64,000 nt of DNA from Haberlea rhodopensis (Eukaryota; Streptophyta; Magnoliopsida; Lamiales; Gesneriaceae). The stretch spans positions 248,001 through 312,000 of the forward strand of contig CAJQUN010000404.1 of NCBI GenBank assembly GCA_907163345.1, written 5' to 3'. The notes under the pieces were generated by a model. The model worked only from the letters and a program-made list of their open reading frames with translations, was not told where the DNA came from and searched no databases. Shown here one piece after another: positions 44,839 to 56,484 of the stretch (position 1 is the first letter of the stretch; the number at the start of each line of letters is the position of its first letter). The translations under genes were made by a program, and so were the position numbers.

Positions 44839-44860
44839 GGTACGTCCGACGTACGAGCAT
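44839..44860 (+). promoter_or_regulatory. GTACGT inverted repeat, Gyp3 5' LTR
   Basis: GGTACGT, CCG, ACGTACGAGCAT, 1094 bp from the LTR start, directly followed by TACTATATATATAGAGC, a strong TATA-like stretch. Confidence 0.6.
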
Positions 44861-45052
44861 TACTATATATATAGAGCATTGTGAAATGCATAAGGTATTT
44901 TTGATTTCATTGAATATTGTGCGTATGGTTATATATATATGTTGATATAGCCAAGGAACGACCAAATCTTGATATCGCCGCTTGTAGCGTGCGTGACACT
45001 AGAGTAGGATAACTCTTACAAGATATAAGGGGTACTGGGTTTATATGACTAT

Positions 45053-45232
45053 TGTAGGGCATTTGAGATGCCTGAGGATGATCGTAGAATCATGTATTCA
45101 TTATAAGACATTTGAGATGTCTAGGTTCATAGAATCATGTATTCATTATAAGACATTTGAGATGTCTAGGTTCGTAGAATCATGTATTCATTATAAGACA
45201 TTAAGATGTCTAGGTATAATGAAGAATTGGTA
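45053..45232 (+). repeat. 45-bp minisatellite, Gyp3 5' LTR
   Basis: Three to four units of GACATTTGAGATGTC with TAGGTTCATAGAATC and ATGTATTCATTATAA. Each carries the inverted repeat GACAT-TTGAG-ATGTC. Downstream of the GTACGT repeat, as in the other LTRs. Confidence 0.85.
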
Positions 45233-46287
45233 AAATAAATGCTAGGCATTTGAGCTATCTGTGATTGATAGCGAGGTTGTGAAATCAGTATTAGATATTG
45301 AGATATCTATAATTGCATGTTTAATGAATTTACAATCACTATCTGTTGATATTCGAGGATTAGGCATGCGATGAGTTAATCAATGTGTTGATTTACTGAT
45401 TTTTGAGATTTGATGAGTTTGATGATTGTGAGAACAGGGACTGTACACGGAATCCCGGATGAGGTTGCCATCCAGGGAGTATCATTTAAATTCATTAGTA
45501 TTTACCTTTGTTGTAAATTATGAATTTCATTATTGTGATTATGGGATTTTGTGTATTGGTATGCTCACCCCGTTGGGGGCTGCCTCTGTTGGGACAGGTG
45601 AACAGGTACATCGATGGCTTTGGAGTTGAGCTCGAGCTGTTGATTGGATTTACTCCCAGGATCGTGGTACCAGGGCTTGAAGGAGCACGGTATCGTATAG
45701 AGTACTTATATACACCTGAGGATTATATACATATTCATGATGCTCGCATGTGAGCACGATTTTACTTGTATATGGGTTGTATATAAAGGCATGAGCCTTT
45801 CTCTCTTTCATTCTATGTTGTATGCAATTAAGGGTAGAATTGCTGATGATATGAGAGTCATTGGTGTATTATGTGGGTGTTGAAACCCACTTTTGTTATC
45901 ATATGTGTGGTGTCTTCCCTGGCTGGGAATTTACTTGGTAATGCTTATTCTGATGAGTATTATGTTTTCCCTGGCCGGGAATTATGTTATGTGTTGTGCT
46001 TTTATTTCGGGATAGCTCTATTTATGGGGAGACTCTGCCCAAATTTTTATAAAAGCCCACAATGTAAAAAGTGGCACCAAGGGGATGGTAAAGGGCGAAC
46101 ATATGAGTCTATTTGTTGTGAGGCTGGTGATCTTATGACATTGAGTATTAAAGGAAATTTTGTAATTGCCATTCAATGGTAAAGTATCATCTGAGCTTCC
46201 CGATTGACTTTTTATTGAAAGCATGTGCCACACATAGTGGTTAATACACTAATCAGGGGTTAAGGGCTAAGGGGGTCCTTACATTAG

Positions 46288-46299
46288 TGGTATCAGAGC
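46288..46299 (+). promoter_or_regulatory. Gyp3 primer binding site (tRNA-iMet)
   Basis: TGGTATCAGAGC, four bases (TTAG) after the LTR. Confidence 0.93.
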
Positions 46300-49200
46300 A
46301 GTGGTTGCTCATTGGGGCTGTTACGGGCCTAGGAAGTTATTGATAGCACATATTTATGCATGATGGCATTAATGTTGTATGACATAACAAATTGTTTATG
46401 TGCTATTATGATATGAAAAGTGGTATTGCTAACCATTGTGGTTGCAGGAATCGTGTGGAACATGATAGGATGGCATTAATAGTGATGTCTGGCACTCCGT
46501 GTGTTATGTGCCAAGGAAGCTGGTTTTTAAGAAAATCAGGTAAAGGGATATTTCCGAGGTAACATGTCTTGGTATACGTATTGACATGCAAGTGGTTGAA
46601 TATATGTATTGAATGTTGATGCATAGCGTATATGGCTATTGCTGTTAACCCTGATGGTTGCAGGTTACAGGAAATATGGAGTACGAAAAGGAATGATGAT
46701 TATACATATGTACGGGCATCCCAAGGGCAACATGTATTATGTGTTTAGTCATTTAACACAAGGTAAATCAAGGTATGCATAAGATAGTGCATTATGATAT
46801 GATACATGTTGATACGCATCGTTTTGCATATGTATATTGTGAAATATAAAGTGAGGATTTCAATGCTTACACTAAGGTCCATATGAAGCGAGGAAGAATT
46901 CTGCTTACGTGGATTCCATAGGAAGCGAGGAAAAATTCCTCTTACGTGGAAAAGGAAGGAGGAACCATAATTTCATGTGTCGATTTATATTCATTTCTCT
47001 ATGAGGACACGGTTTATAGCGATGGTTCATTCCGCTATATTGATTGGCGATGGTTCATTCCGCCAGGTGTATTTATAGCGATGGTTCATTCCGCTATATT
47101 GATAGGCGATGGTTCATTCTGCCAGGTGTATTTATAGCGATGGTTCATTCCGCTATATTGATTGGCGATGGTTCATTCCGCCAGGTGTATTTATAGCGAT
47201 GGTTCATTCCGCTATATTGATAGGCGATGGTTCATTCCGCCAGGTGTATTTATAGCGATGGTTCATTCCGCTATATTGATAGGCGATGGTTCATTCGCCA
47301 GGTGTATTTATAGCGATGGTTCATTCCGCTATATTGATTGGCGATGGTTCATTCCGCCAGGTGTATTGATAGCGATGCCTCTTTCTGCTACTATGTGGAC
47401 GATGATTCATGCTCAGGTGTATAGCGAGGTTTCATGCCACTTATTATATGACGAGGTGTCATGCCCTCGATTCTATAGCGAGGGATTGTGCCGCTATGTA
47501 CTCAGCACAGGATTTTGCCGCCTTCGAGCGATGGGTGCTGATTATGCACTATTATTGAGCGACGGAGACAGGTATGCCGCTATATTGTTAGCGATGAGGT
47601 ATGAGATATTGCTATTCTATTAGCTTTATTGTAGCTGGCATGCGTTGAGATACATGTTTTATTATGACTATTTTACTAGCATAATAGTGGATGACATACG
47701 CTGATGTACATGTATCGTCACTAGTTGACAATGTCTTAGATGCCATGAGTTGGCATGTATCGTCACGGGATGACGATGACGATGGTGTAGGGGATGTCTT
47801 ATTAGACATGCATCATCGTTACGATGAACGATGCGTTGAGTATACGTATTCAGTGGTAGGCCTTGAGTGCCAGTACCGAGCACAAGGTGGTGTGTGCGTC
47901 ACCGATTGACGTGACCCTTATACCGAGCGGGTTGCTCGAGGAATGGATGGATGCGCTGTACATGTGATTGTACCACAGCTTACGTTAGGGGTGATCATTT
48001 TACGAGTGGTGATACCCTTGAGGTATGCTCGTTGGAGTGGCTTTTGGCCATGTGATTTGACGACAAGAGTAATCATGGAGGAAATTACTCGCTTTCTGTC
48101 GATGTGACATGTGGTAGACATGGTCACACCACCCTTGAGGGTGTAGGATGGGTCCTAAGGGAGTAGGATCGGGTTACGTTAAGTACAAAGGGACATTGGA
48201 GTGTCCAGGGTATATCGGCATTTGAGGATTGTTGGGTAAAGACCTACTACTCTATTGAGTTTTCTTCCCATAGTATGATATACCATGTGGAAACGTCCGT
48301 CTTATTGGTAGGTTTGAGGTAAACCTAGAGAAGCAGCGACTAGTTTGTCTGCCGTGTGTGTGCATCACCATGAGGGGCTTGCTAGAGCCGTTTTACTGCT
48401 CGTTGGAACCAAGTTTGGCAAATCATAAGGTGATACGATGTGGGTTGTGGTGGACTCTAGCAGTCACCACGTCATTTGAGGTTGAGGCTGAGGTTGTGCA
48501 TGCCTCACTGAAACGTGTATCCGTTTATGTTTAATCTTGGTGAGACTTGTCTGGGACAGCTCACAATGTTGGAGTACCAACAAGAGAGTCATCAAGTCGT
48601 TGTTGACTCGATCTGAGGGAAACAGTGTATTTGGGATACAATGGGTGTTATTGTATCCAGTTTTTCCGAACGGTGGTTCGAGACTAGTGGATCTCGAGTT
48701 CGATGACACTTCCCTTGTGAGGAAGGAGGTAGTATTATACCTATTTGGGAATCTTTGAAAGATTCGGTAAGTTGGTGCTTGTGGTGTTGATTTTGAGAAT
48801 CACGCCGTGTTGTTGATCGTCGATTTCATTCTCCACTGGATGGGAATGACTCAGGATTGACATTTGTGTTTGGGGCTTAGGGGTATGTTGCAGATACCCG
48901 AGCCAAGTGCATTGAGTATGCATGAGGTGTTCGTGCTTAGGCAGGTATACCGATGAGTATACGGATGCCAGTTGTTGATTTCCTTTTGTCAAGCATAGAG
49001 TTATGCTATTTTTGGATGGTTAAATCTCTGATGAGAGATATGGAACACCTTGAGGTTGGGAATCTCCATGGCACGATGATTATGAGGGATAATCGTGAAG
49101 TTAGTTGACTTCCCTTGAGGAGGAATTATCTTGTGTGGGTTAAGGTATTTCCTTGTTGGGTATTTTCTTTCGAGTTTTCGATAGCCTTCCCAAGTTTGGA

Positions 49201-50023
49201 TTGTTAAATCCTAGGATTATCAAGGGATGGCAGGAATTCGGATTGGTTGGGTGTCGCTGTCGACACAAGTGTTGAGGATGGAATGGGTTTATTGCATGTC
49301 CTTTCAGAATTTTAAACTATGTGGAGTCTCGGTTGTCATTTATGATCAGGACGTGATTCTTGGAACATCCGGAGGTGGACATCTTGTGAGATGTCTTTTG
49401 TGTGAATCTGTGGCCGTGAGTTGCCCAAATTGAGTTGCAATGATGCGACTGCTCCTTCGATGGAGGAGGTTTGAGAGTGGAAACCAGGTTTGGTATGTAT
49501 ACTAGTGTTTCCCTCGTAAGGATATATGTTAGACATCGTGAGTCATGATAGAGATGTCATTGAATGATATCTACGATGGAATCGGGAGCGATTCGAATCC
49601 TTGCAGTTTCAGTTGGCTAACTGCTTTTGGATTGTTAGCGTTGAGTTGTGCTGACGCTCTTTGACGTTATGATGGATTTGGAAGCCTATTCCACTCCAGA
49701 GTTTGACACGAGGTCAACGTTCTCACGGTTGAGGTGTCTTTCAGGATGTGTTCTTACTAGTTGTATTAGAACTAAGGATGACTGTCCGATCTACAGTCGT
49801 AAGTATAGGTTGTTTTGCAGTCATGAGAGACTGACTTTTGGGATGAATCGCACCGAGGTACGTTTAGCCTCTTAGGTGATATGTTGGTTTTGGTATGTCG
49901 CTCTGTTTCAGAGTTTGATGTGAGATAAGTATCCTCGCGTTTATTAATACGATTCTGATATGGTCAAGAATCGAGGTTATGGCTTCATGTTGTTGTGTAG
50001 GTGTTACGTGATACACCAGTGCT
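46300..50023 (+). other. Gyp3 non-coding internal domain
   Basis: 3.7 kb with no recognisable gag, protease, RT, integrase or chromodomain, on either strand. Open frames are short or consist of repeat. It holds a 59-bp tandem repeat (47015-47375), then GC-moderate unique sequence with short related phrases such as CATGTATCGTCAC near 47700-47770. Function, if any, would lie in packaging. Confidence 0.75.
47015..47375 (+). repeat. 59-bp tandem repeat in Gyp3 interior
   Basis: Six units with starts near 47015, 47074, 47133, 47192, 47251 and 47309. Each holds two half-units, TATAGCGATGGTTCATTCCG and GGCGATGGTTCATTCCGCC. It encodes long frames only because its length is not a stop-rich phase. Confidence 0.92.
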
Positions 50024-50058
50024 AATTTCGAGGACGAAATTCTTTTAGTGGGGGATAT
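50024..50058 (+). promoter_or_regulatory. Gyp3 polypurine tract and adjoining hairpin
   Basis: AATTTCG-AGGA-CGAAATT stem-loop followed by AGTGGGGGATAT, directly before the 3' LTR. Confidence 0.85.
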
Positions 50059-51154
50059 TGTGATGACCAGGGATTATAGATGTTAATCCCGTAGTGATAA
50101 TAATCCCTAAAGTGGTTTTACGTGGCGATTTGGAGTTTAATCGAGGTGTTGGGCCTTCTGGGCTCGTTTATTTGGGTAGTTGGGATCGTTGGATCCAGAG
50201 GTTGAGATTGTATTCTCATTTGGGTGAAAAACCTGAGAGTTGGGTTTTTGATGTGTCTCGGGATCTCGGGTGCTTGTGTGAGCACCGGTAGGGGGTTTTG
50301 GAGTTAGAGAGAGAATTTTTGAAAACAGATGATTTTTAATGAATCATGATGTATTTGTGGGGCTATTAGTTTTTCAGGGTATTTTTGCTATAAATACCAG
50401 TTGAACCCTAGATTTAATTAAAAATATCATTTCTCCTCCTTCAGCCCTCTCTCTCTCCCTCGCCGCCCGCATCCCGTCTGCCCCAGCCACCGCGCGCAAA
50501 AGCGGTGCGCCCGCCGCCGTCCGGCCGCCGTTCGGCGCTTCCGACCTACCGGTGGCTTTGTCTCGTCCAGGCGCTCCTTTCTACACCATCAATTCGAAGT
50601 TTGGTCGCGTTTCTCGTTCGGATTTTGGCAGAATGCGTCGATCCCCAAAAGCTAGGGTTCTTCGATTTCGGTCGATTTTCCTTCCGATTTTCGATTGGGT
50701 AACCTCCCTTACCCCTTTTCCATGCTTGTGATGTTTTCCCCTGCCTTATTGTGTATATTTGGTTCGAATTTAATTTCGAATTTGTAGGGTTGAGTTCGAA
50801 AATTGGGGGTTTTTGGCAAGGAGTGTTGATTCTTGCTTTGATGGTTTAATTCACATTTTAGATGAATTATGGTGTTTAATTTGGGTTCGACTTGTGAGAT
50901 AAGGGTTCGAAAATTTGTAGGGTATCCTTGAACAATTTTCGTTGTTGTCTCATTCGTTCCCCTCCCTGCATGTACCCTGCCCCGGGTCTTTTTAAAGGTT
51001 AATTGTCGTGTGTTGACAATATTTTGAGGGTTATGGGTGTGCTTGAGCATGGGTTGCATGTTGGTAAATAATTGTGAATTATTTATCGTGTTAGCACATC
51101 GTTCCTCGGGGCATGGAACTCGAGCAAGGTTTGGCTCGGACTTCGGAGATTTAA

Positions 51155-51176
51155 GGTACGTGCGACGTACGAGCAT
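51155..51176 (+). promoter_or_regulatory. GTACGT inverted repeat, Gyp3 3' LTR
   Basis: GGTACGT, GCG, ACGTACGAGCAT, about 1096 bp from the LTR start, followed by TACTATATATAGAGC. Confidence 0.6.
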
Positions 51177-51366
51177 TACTATATATAGAGCATTGTGAAA
51201 TGCATAAGGTATTTTTGATTTCATTGAATATTGTGCGTATGGTTATATATATATGTTGATATAGCCAAGGAACGACCAAATCTTGATATCGCCGCTTGTA
51301 GCGTGCGTGACACTAGAGTAGGATAACTCTTACAAGATATAAGGGGTACTGGGTTTATATGACTAT

Positions 51367-51546
51367 TGTAGGGCATTTGAGATGCCTGAGGATGATCGTA
51401 GAATCATGTATTCATTATAAGACATTTGAGATGTCTAGGTTCATAGAATCATGTATTCATTATAAGACATTTGAGATGTCTAGGTTCGTAGAATCATGTA
51501 TTCATTATAAGACATTTGAGATGTCTAGGTATAATGAAGAATTGGT
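51367..51546 (+). repeat. 45-bp minisatellite, Gyp3 3' LTR
   Basis: Same units as 45053-45232. The last unit here keeps CATTTGAGATG where the 5' LTR has lost three bases. Confidence 0.85.
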
Positions 51547-52632
51547 AAAATAAATGCTAGGCATTTGAGCTATCTGTGATTGATAGCGAGGTTGTGAAAT
51601 CAGTATTAGATATTGAGATATCTATAATTGCATGTTTAATGAATTTACAATCACTATCTGTTGATATTCGAGGATTAGGCATGCGATGAGTTAATCAATG
51701 TGTTGATTTACTGATTTTTGAGATTTGATGAGTTTGATGATTGTAAGAACAGGGACAGTACACGGAATCCCGGATGAGGTTGCCATCCAGGGAGTATAAT
51801 TTAAATTCATTAGTATTTACCTTTGTTGTAAATTATGAATTTCATTATTGTGATTATGGGATTTTGTGTATTGGTATGCTCACCCCGTTGGGGGCTGCCT
51901 CTGTTGGGACAGGTGAACATGTACATCGATGGCTTTGGAGTTGAGCTCGAGCTGTTGATTGGATTTACTCCTAGGATCGTGGTACCAGGGCTTGAAGGAG
52001 CTCGGTATCGTATAGAGTACTTATATACACCTGAGGATTATATACATATTCATGATGCTCGCATGTGAGCACGATTTTACTTGTATATGGGTTGTATATA
52101 AAGGCATGAGCCTTTCTCTCTTTCTTTCTATGTTGTATGCAATTAAGGGTAGAATTGTTGATGATATGAGAGTCATTGGTGTATTATGTGGGTGTTGAAA
52201 CCCACTTTTGTTATCATATGTGTGGTGTCTTCCCTGGCTGGGAATTTACTTGGTAATGCTTATTCTGATGAGTATTATGTTTTCCCTGGCCGGGAATTAT
52301 GTTATGTGTTGTGCTTTTATTTCGGGATAGCTCTATTTATGGGGAGACTCTGCCCAAATTTTTATAAAAGCCCACAATGTAAAAAGTGGCACCAAGGGGA
52401 TGGTAAAGGGCGAACATATGAGTCTATTTGTTGTGAGGCTGGTGATCTTACGACATTGAGTATTAAAGGAAATTTTGTAATTACCATTCAATGGTAAAGT
52501 ATCATCTGAGCTTCCCAACATACCTCGGAAATTTTGAAATTTTGTAATTGACTTTTTATTGAAAGCATGTGCCACACATAGTGGTTAATAAACTAATCAG
52601 GGGTTAAGGGCTAAGGGGGTCCTTACACCCAA

Positions 52633-53491
52633 CATACCTCGGAGATAACTTCCCCCGCATACCAAAACGAACCACACCCCTGAAAGGTGAGATTTTCAAG
52701 AAGACCTTGTCTCCCAACTGGAATTCTAGCGGTCGTCGTCGCTTATTGGCATAGGCCGCTTGCCTATCCTAGGCCGCTTTCATCTTCTGGCGTATCAACT
52801 TAATCTTTCCTTCCATATCCTTAATCATATCCGGTCCTCCGACCGCTTTACTAGTCAAGTCCTCCCAATACAGCGGTGACCTACAACATCGACCGTAAAG
52901 AGCTTCAAAAGGGGCCATTTGAATGCTCGCCTGATAGCTGTTATTATACGAGAACTCTACTAGTGGTAATGAATCTTGCCATGGAGTATCAAACTCCAGT
53001 ACACATGCCCTCAGCATATATTCGAGCGTCTGTATAGTACGCTCCGTCTGGCCGTCTGTCTGAGGATGGTAAGATGTACTCAGTCTCACCTCTGTGCCCA
53101 AAGCTGTCTGGAGACCCTCCCAGAAATGTGAAGTAAACCTTGGATCTCTGTCAGACACAATCGAGACTGGAACCCCATGCAACCTCACCACATCCCGTAC
53201 ATATAATTGGGCCATCTTTAGATATGTGAAAGTCATACAGTAAGGGATGAAATGAGCTACCTTTGTCAGCCTGTCCACGATCACCCAGATCGCATCAAAT
53301 CCAGAGGCCGTCCTTGGCAAGTGGGTCACGAAGTCCATAGATATGTGCTCCCACTTCCATTCAGGTACCTCTAAACTCTTCAGTTCGCCACTAGGCCTCT
53401 GCCTCTCCGCTTTTACTTGCTGACAAATCAAGCACTTCTTGAAAAGGTGTTGACGTCTCTTTTCATCCGTCTCCACCAAAACTGGTCGCAT
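52633..53491 (-). pseudogene. Gyp2 integrase core
   Basis: The main frame (52769-53491) shows CLICQQVKAERQRPSGELKS, the core with SMDFVTHLPRT, SIVSDRDPRFTSHFWEGLQ and HPQTDGQTERTIQTLEYML (D-D-E), then FSYNNSYQASIQMAPFEALY. The stretch 52633-52768 continues toward the GPY/F domain, with a stop at about 52768, until the Gyp3 insertion. The core residues are intact but the frame is not. Confidence 0.9.
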
Positions 53492-53945
53492 AAGTCATTG
53501 TACATCTTTCTCCCACCTGGATGTATGCTAAACCTGCTGCTATGAGCATGGTGCAAGATCCCTTGATGCAACTCTGGTGCCCTCGGCACTACCCAACGGT
53601 TACCAAGCCTCAAGGAACCATCTTCTGCCACTCTGAACTTTGATAACTGACCCTGAAGTACTATCGATGACCATCTCTGAACCTCATCATCCGACCTCTG
53701 GGCTTTCCTGATAGTCTCAAATATGTATGGCTCAGCCAATAAGGTCAACACTCGCACCGGCGACGTGTCCACATCAAAATCATAGCCCAGATGGCAATAA
53801 GAAGTCATCATAGCTGATAAACTCATGGTATCCTCAGCAGTACTCTTCACCTTCCGACTTAGGGCGTCTGCTATCAAGTTTTCTTTACCAGTATGGTACT
53901 CAATTTCACAATCATATTCCTTGAGTAAATCCATCAATCTTCTTT
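53428..53945 (-). pseudogene. Gyp2 RNase H end and integrase zinc region
   Basis: 169 residues. CEIEYHTGKENLIADALSRK ends RNase H, a linker follows, then HQGILHHAHSSRFSIHPGGR and KMYNDLCDQFWWRRMKRDV, the HH part of the integrase zinc site. A frameshift near 53430-53490 leads to the CLICQQ part in the next frame. Confidence 0.87.
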
Positions 53946-54021
53946 GTCACATATTCAGTTCAGCCTGTGTGAACAAGAACTTCAGGCTCTTATGGTCTGA
54001 ATAGATGGTAAACGTCGTACC

Positions 54022-54498
54022 TTACAGGTAATGCCTCCAAATCTTCAAGGCAAATATAATGGCTGCCAGCTCTAAATCATGGACTGGATACCTAGCCTCA
54101 TGTGGCTTCAGCTGCCTCGATGCATAAGCCACCACATGCTTATCTTGCATCAATACACAGCCCAAACCCTGCAGTGATGCATCTGTGTACAAGGCAAACC
54201 TCTTATTCTCAGAAGGAATCACCAATACAGGTGCCGTAGTCAAACGACGCTTCAATTCTTGGAAGATTTCCTCACAAGCTTCGGACCAATAGAACGGAAC
54301 TCCTTTCTGAGTCAACTGCGTCAACGGCTTAGCAATCTTAGAGAATCCCTCGACGAAACATGAGTAATAACCCGCTAAACCGAGAAAGCTCCGGATCTCG
54401 GGTACAGATGTAGGCGCAGACCAATCCATCACTGCCTCTACCTTCCTGGGATCCACAGATATCCCGCTTCTAGATATAACATGACCCAAGAACACCAC
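54022..54498 (-). pseudogene. Gyp2 RT thumb and RNase H start
   Basis: 158 residues. VFLGHVISRSGISVDPRKVE, FLGLAGYYSCFVEGFSKIAK and LTQLTQKGVPFYWSEACEEI, then RNase H LYTDASLQGLGCVLMQDKHV and ELAAIIFALKIWRHYL. A stop at about 54541 and others separate it from the RT palm. Confidence 0.87.
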
Positions 54499-54960
54499 AC
54501 TGCTTAACCAGAACTCGCACTTGCTGAGCTTTGCATATAACTAATGATCCCTAAGGACCTGGAGTACTGTCCTCAAGTGCTTCACGTGTTCCTTTCGATC
54601 CGAGAGTAAATGAGTATATCGTCAATGAAAACAATGACAAACTGATCCAAATACGGTTGAAATACTATGTCCATCAGACTCATAAAGACAGCTGGGGCAT
54701 TTGTCACCCCAAAAGGCATGACTAAGAATTCATAGTGCCCAAACCTAGTCCTGAAAGCTGTCTTCTGAACGTCATCTTCACTTACCCGAATCTGATGATA
54801 CCCCGACCTCAGATCGATCTTACTGTAGAGCCTTGTACCCTACAACTGGTCAAACAAATCATCGATCCTCGGAAGTGGATACTTATTCTTCACTGTGGCT
54901 TTGTTCAGTTGCCTGTAATCGATGCACAGACGCATCGAACCATCTTCTTTTTGACAAATA
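54499..54960 (-). pseudogene. Gyp2 reverse transcriptase palm, degraded
   Basis: Read in pieces on the minus strand: a KYPLPRIDDLFDQL-like stretch, a DLRSGYHQIRVSEDD-like stretch, FLVMPFGVTNAPAVFMSLMD and VIVFIDDILIYS around the catalytic aspartates near 54610-54640. Stops and a one-base shift interrupt it. Confidence 0.75.
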
Positions 54961-55189
54961 GGACTGGTGCACCCCAGGGCGATACGCTAGGGCGTATGTA
55001 ACCCTTATCAAGAAGCTCTTGCAACTGAACCTTCAACTCCCTTAGCTCCGCTGGTGCCATCCTATACGGGGCACGAGAAATGACAGACATCCCCGGTAGT
55101 AACTCAATCCCAAACTCGACCTCTCTCGTCGGTGGAAATCCAGGAATCTCTTCCGGAAAGACATCAGGAAACTCCGCCACTACGGGCAC
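54905..55189 (-). pseudogene. Gyp2 protease-RT linker and RT start
   Basis: 94 residues: VAEFPDVFPEEIPGFPPTRE, FGIELLPGMSVISRAPYRMA, ELKVQLQELLDKGYIRPSVS and PWGAPVLFVKKK, the standard entry into gypsy RT. Then a frameshift. Confidence 0.88.
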
Positions 55190-55246
55190 AACCTCGACCT
55201 TTAATTCTTCCCTCTTTTCAGTAATATCAACAACATAGATGAGATA

Positions 55247-55786
55247 TCATGTATGGCCCCGTTCCAACAACTGTGCCATCTTGACAGCAGATATCAACGG
55301 GATCTTTAAACGGGAACCATCCCCATAGAATGTCCACTGGACTCCCATATCAGACCTGAACCGGACAATCCTATGGCTGCAGTTCACAACTGCCTGATAC
55401 TTGTTCAGAACATCAATGCCCACAATGCAGTCAAAGTCTGACATTCCCAGAACAATCCAATCTGACTTCAATTTGTTGCCCTCAAAATAAATGAGGCCGT
55501 CATAGACAATCCGATCAGCAATCAAACTTCTTCCAGCGGGTGTCAAGACTACAAGAGGCGTGGGCGACAGAGAAGTGCATATGTGGTGCCTTTCTACAAA
55601 ACTTGTCGACACAAAAGAGTGTGATGCACCTGTGTCTATCAATATAAAAGCAGGGTGCGTACCCGCTATCACTTCCTCCGGAGCCGCTGTAGCCTGCTCC
55701 CTTGTCAATGCATAAACTTGCCCCTGAGGTGGTCTCATAGGCTGACCTCCAAACCTCCTCGGTACAAATGGTGGCCTGTGCTGCAC
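55247..55786 (-). pseudogene. Gyp2 protease
   Basis: 179 residues. AFILIDTGASHSFVSTSFVE holds the active-site D-T-G; SDWIVLGMSDFDCIVGIDVL and WTFYGDGSRLKIPLISAVKM follow. Unlike Gyp1, the D-T-G is intact. A stop closes the frame near 55247, before the linker to RT. Confidence 0.9.
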
Positions 55787-56484
55787 TGTTCTGTCCGCAG
55801 GCCTCCCCGCAGAGTTCTGTTGTCCCTCTCAATTGTGACATTGCCGAGCAAAGTGGCCCTTATTGCAACATACATAACAACCTACGCAGTCTTTCGTCGA
55901 ATGTGGTTGCCCACAAAGAGAGCACTGGACTTTCCCAAATTTGCCTCCCTGAGACTGTCCTCTTCCTGGCGGGGCGTCATTCCTACGGTCCTTTCCAACG
56001 ATTCTCGGGCCTCTTACCACTGAACCTCAAAGCTGATGTGTTCCCCCTTGGCTTGAACTGATCACCCATCGGCTTCAAATTATCAGAAGTAGATTTCTGA
56101 GGGGGTGCTGGAGGTGGCACGGCATCAGGATACGCACCAACTCCCAGTTCGGCTAGCTCAGCCCGTGAAAGGGCGTCATCAAAGCAAGCAGAGCCATAAG
56201 TGACCACCCTGTCATACAGTTCAGGCCTCAAGCCTTTCATGAAGTTCCTCATCTTTGCTTGAGTACTTGCGGCGATATGAGGTACATATCTGAGCAAAGA
56301 ACAGTAATGAAGAGCATAATCTGACACAGGCATGTTACCTTGCTTAAGGTTAGTAAACTCATCCTCCTTAGCCTGTCGTGCAGCAGGTGAAAACTAGCGG
56401 GTCAGAAATCGAGTTCTGAACAGCTTCCAATTTATTTCCTGTCCCTGAGCCTCTTGCTCTATTACTGTGGTCTTCCACCACATC
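55787..56484 (-). pseudogene. Gyp2 gag, C-terminal part with zinc knuckles
   Basis: From right to left: LMWW-like residues near 56465, then YALHYCSLLRYVPHIAASTQ and KGLRPELYDRVVTYGSACFD (56000-56333). A proline-rich linker follows, then knuckles CSLCGQPHSTKDC and CYVCCNKGHFARQC (55829-56020). Several frameshifts. Interrupted at 56485 by the solo LTR; the N-terminal part lies at 59184-59471. Confidence 0.87.

Larger units (their letters stand above)
43745..46283 (+). mobile_element. Gyp3 5' LTR
   Basis: 2539 bp, starts TGTGATGACCAGGG and ends GGGGGTCCTTACA. In place of the GATCGATC array it has a TC-rich and GC-rich tract (44115-44260). It holds the GTACGT inverted repeat and a 45-bp minisatellite. 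Confidence 0.95.
43745..52627 (+). mobile_element. Gyp3: non-coding gypsy-type element with giant LTRs
   Basis: 8.9 kb. LTRs of 2539 bp (43745-46283) and 2569 bp (50059-52627), with the perfect duplicate CCCAA at 43740-43744 and 52628-52632. The primer binding site is at 46288-46299 (4-base spacing as in Gyp1 and Gyp2) and the polypurine tract at 50047-50058. The 3.8 kb interior has no gag or pol. The same hairpin before the polypurine tract and the same primer site suggest it was moved by Gyp1/Gyp2-type enzymes. It fits the LARD class of non-autonomous elements. Confidence 0.94.
50059..52627 (+). mobile_element. Gyp3 3' LTR
   Basis: 2569 bp, nearly identical to the 5' LTR. It is about 30 bp longer, mostly from a filler-like insert around 52514-52550. 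Confidence 0.95.

Noticed and set aside
44357..44965. 202-residue frame in the Gyp3 5' LTR, recurring at 50709-51224
   Set aside because: Same reason; antisense to the LTR and of low-complexity Asn/Lys/Thr composition.
45871..46182. 103-residue frame that recurs almost unchanged at 52186-52497
   Set aside because: The two copies lie in sister LTRs, so identity reflects LTR duplication and not protein conservation. It is absent from related LTRs.
47162..47623. 153-residue frame in Gyp3
   Set aside because: Mostly the 59-bp tandem repeat read through; no domain.
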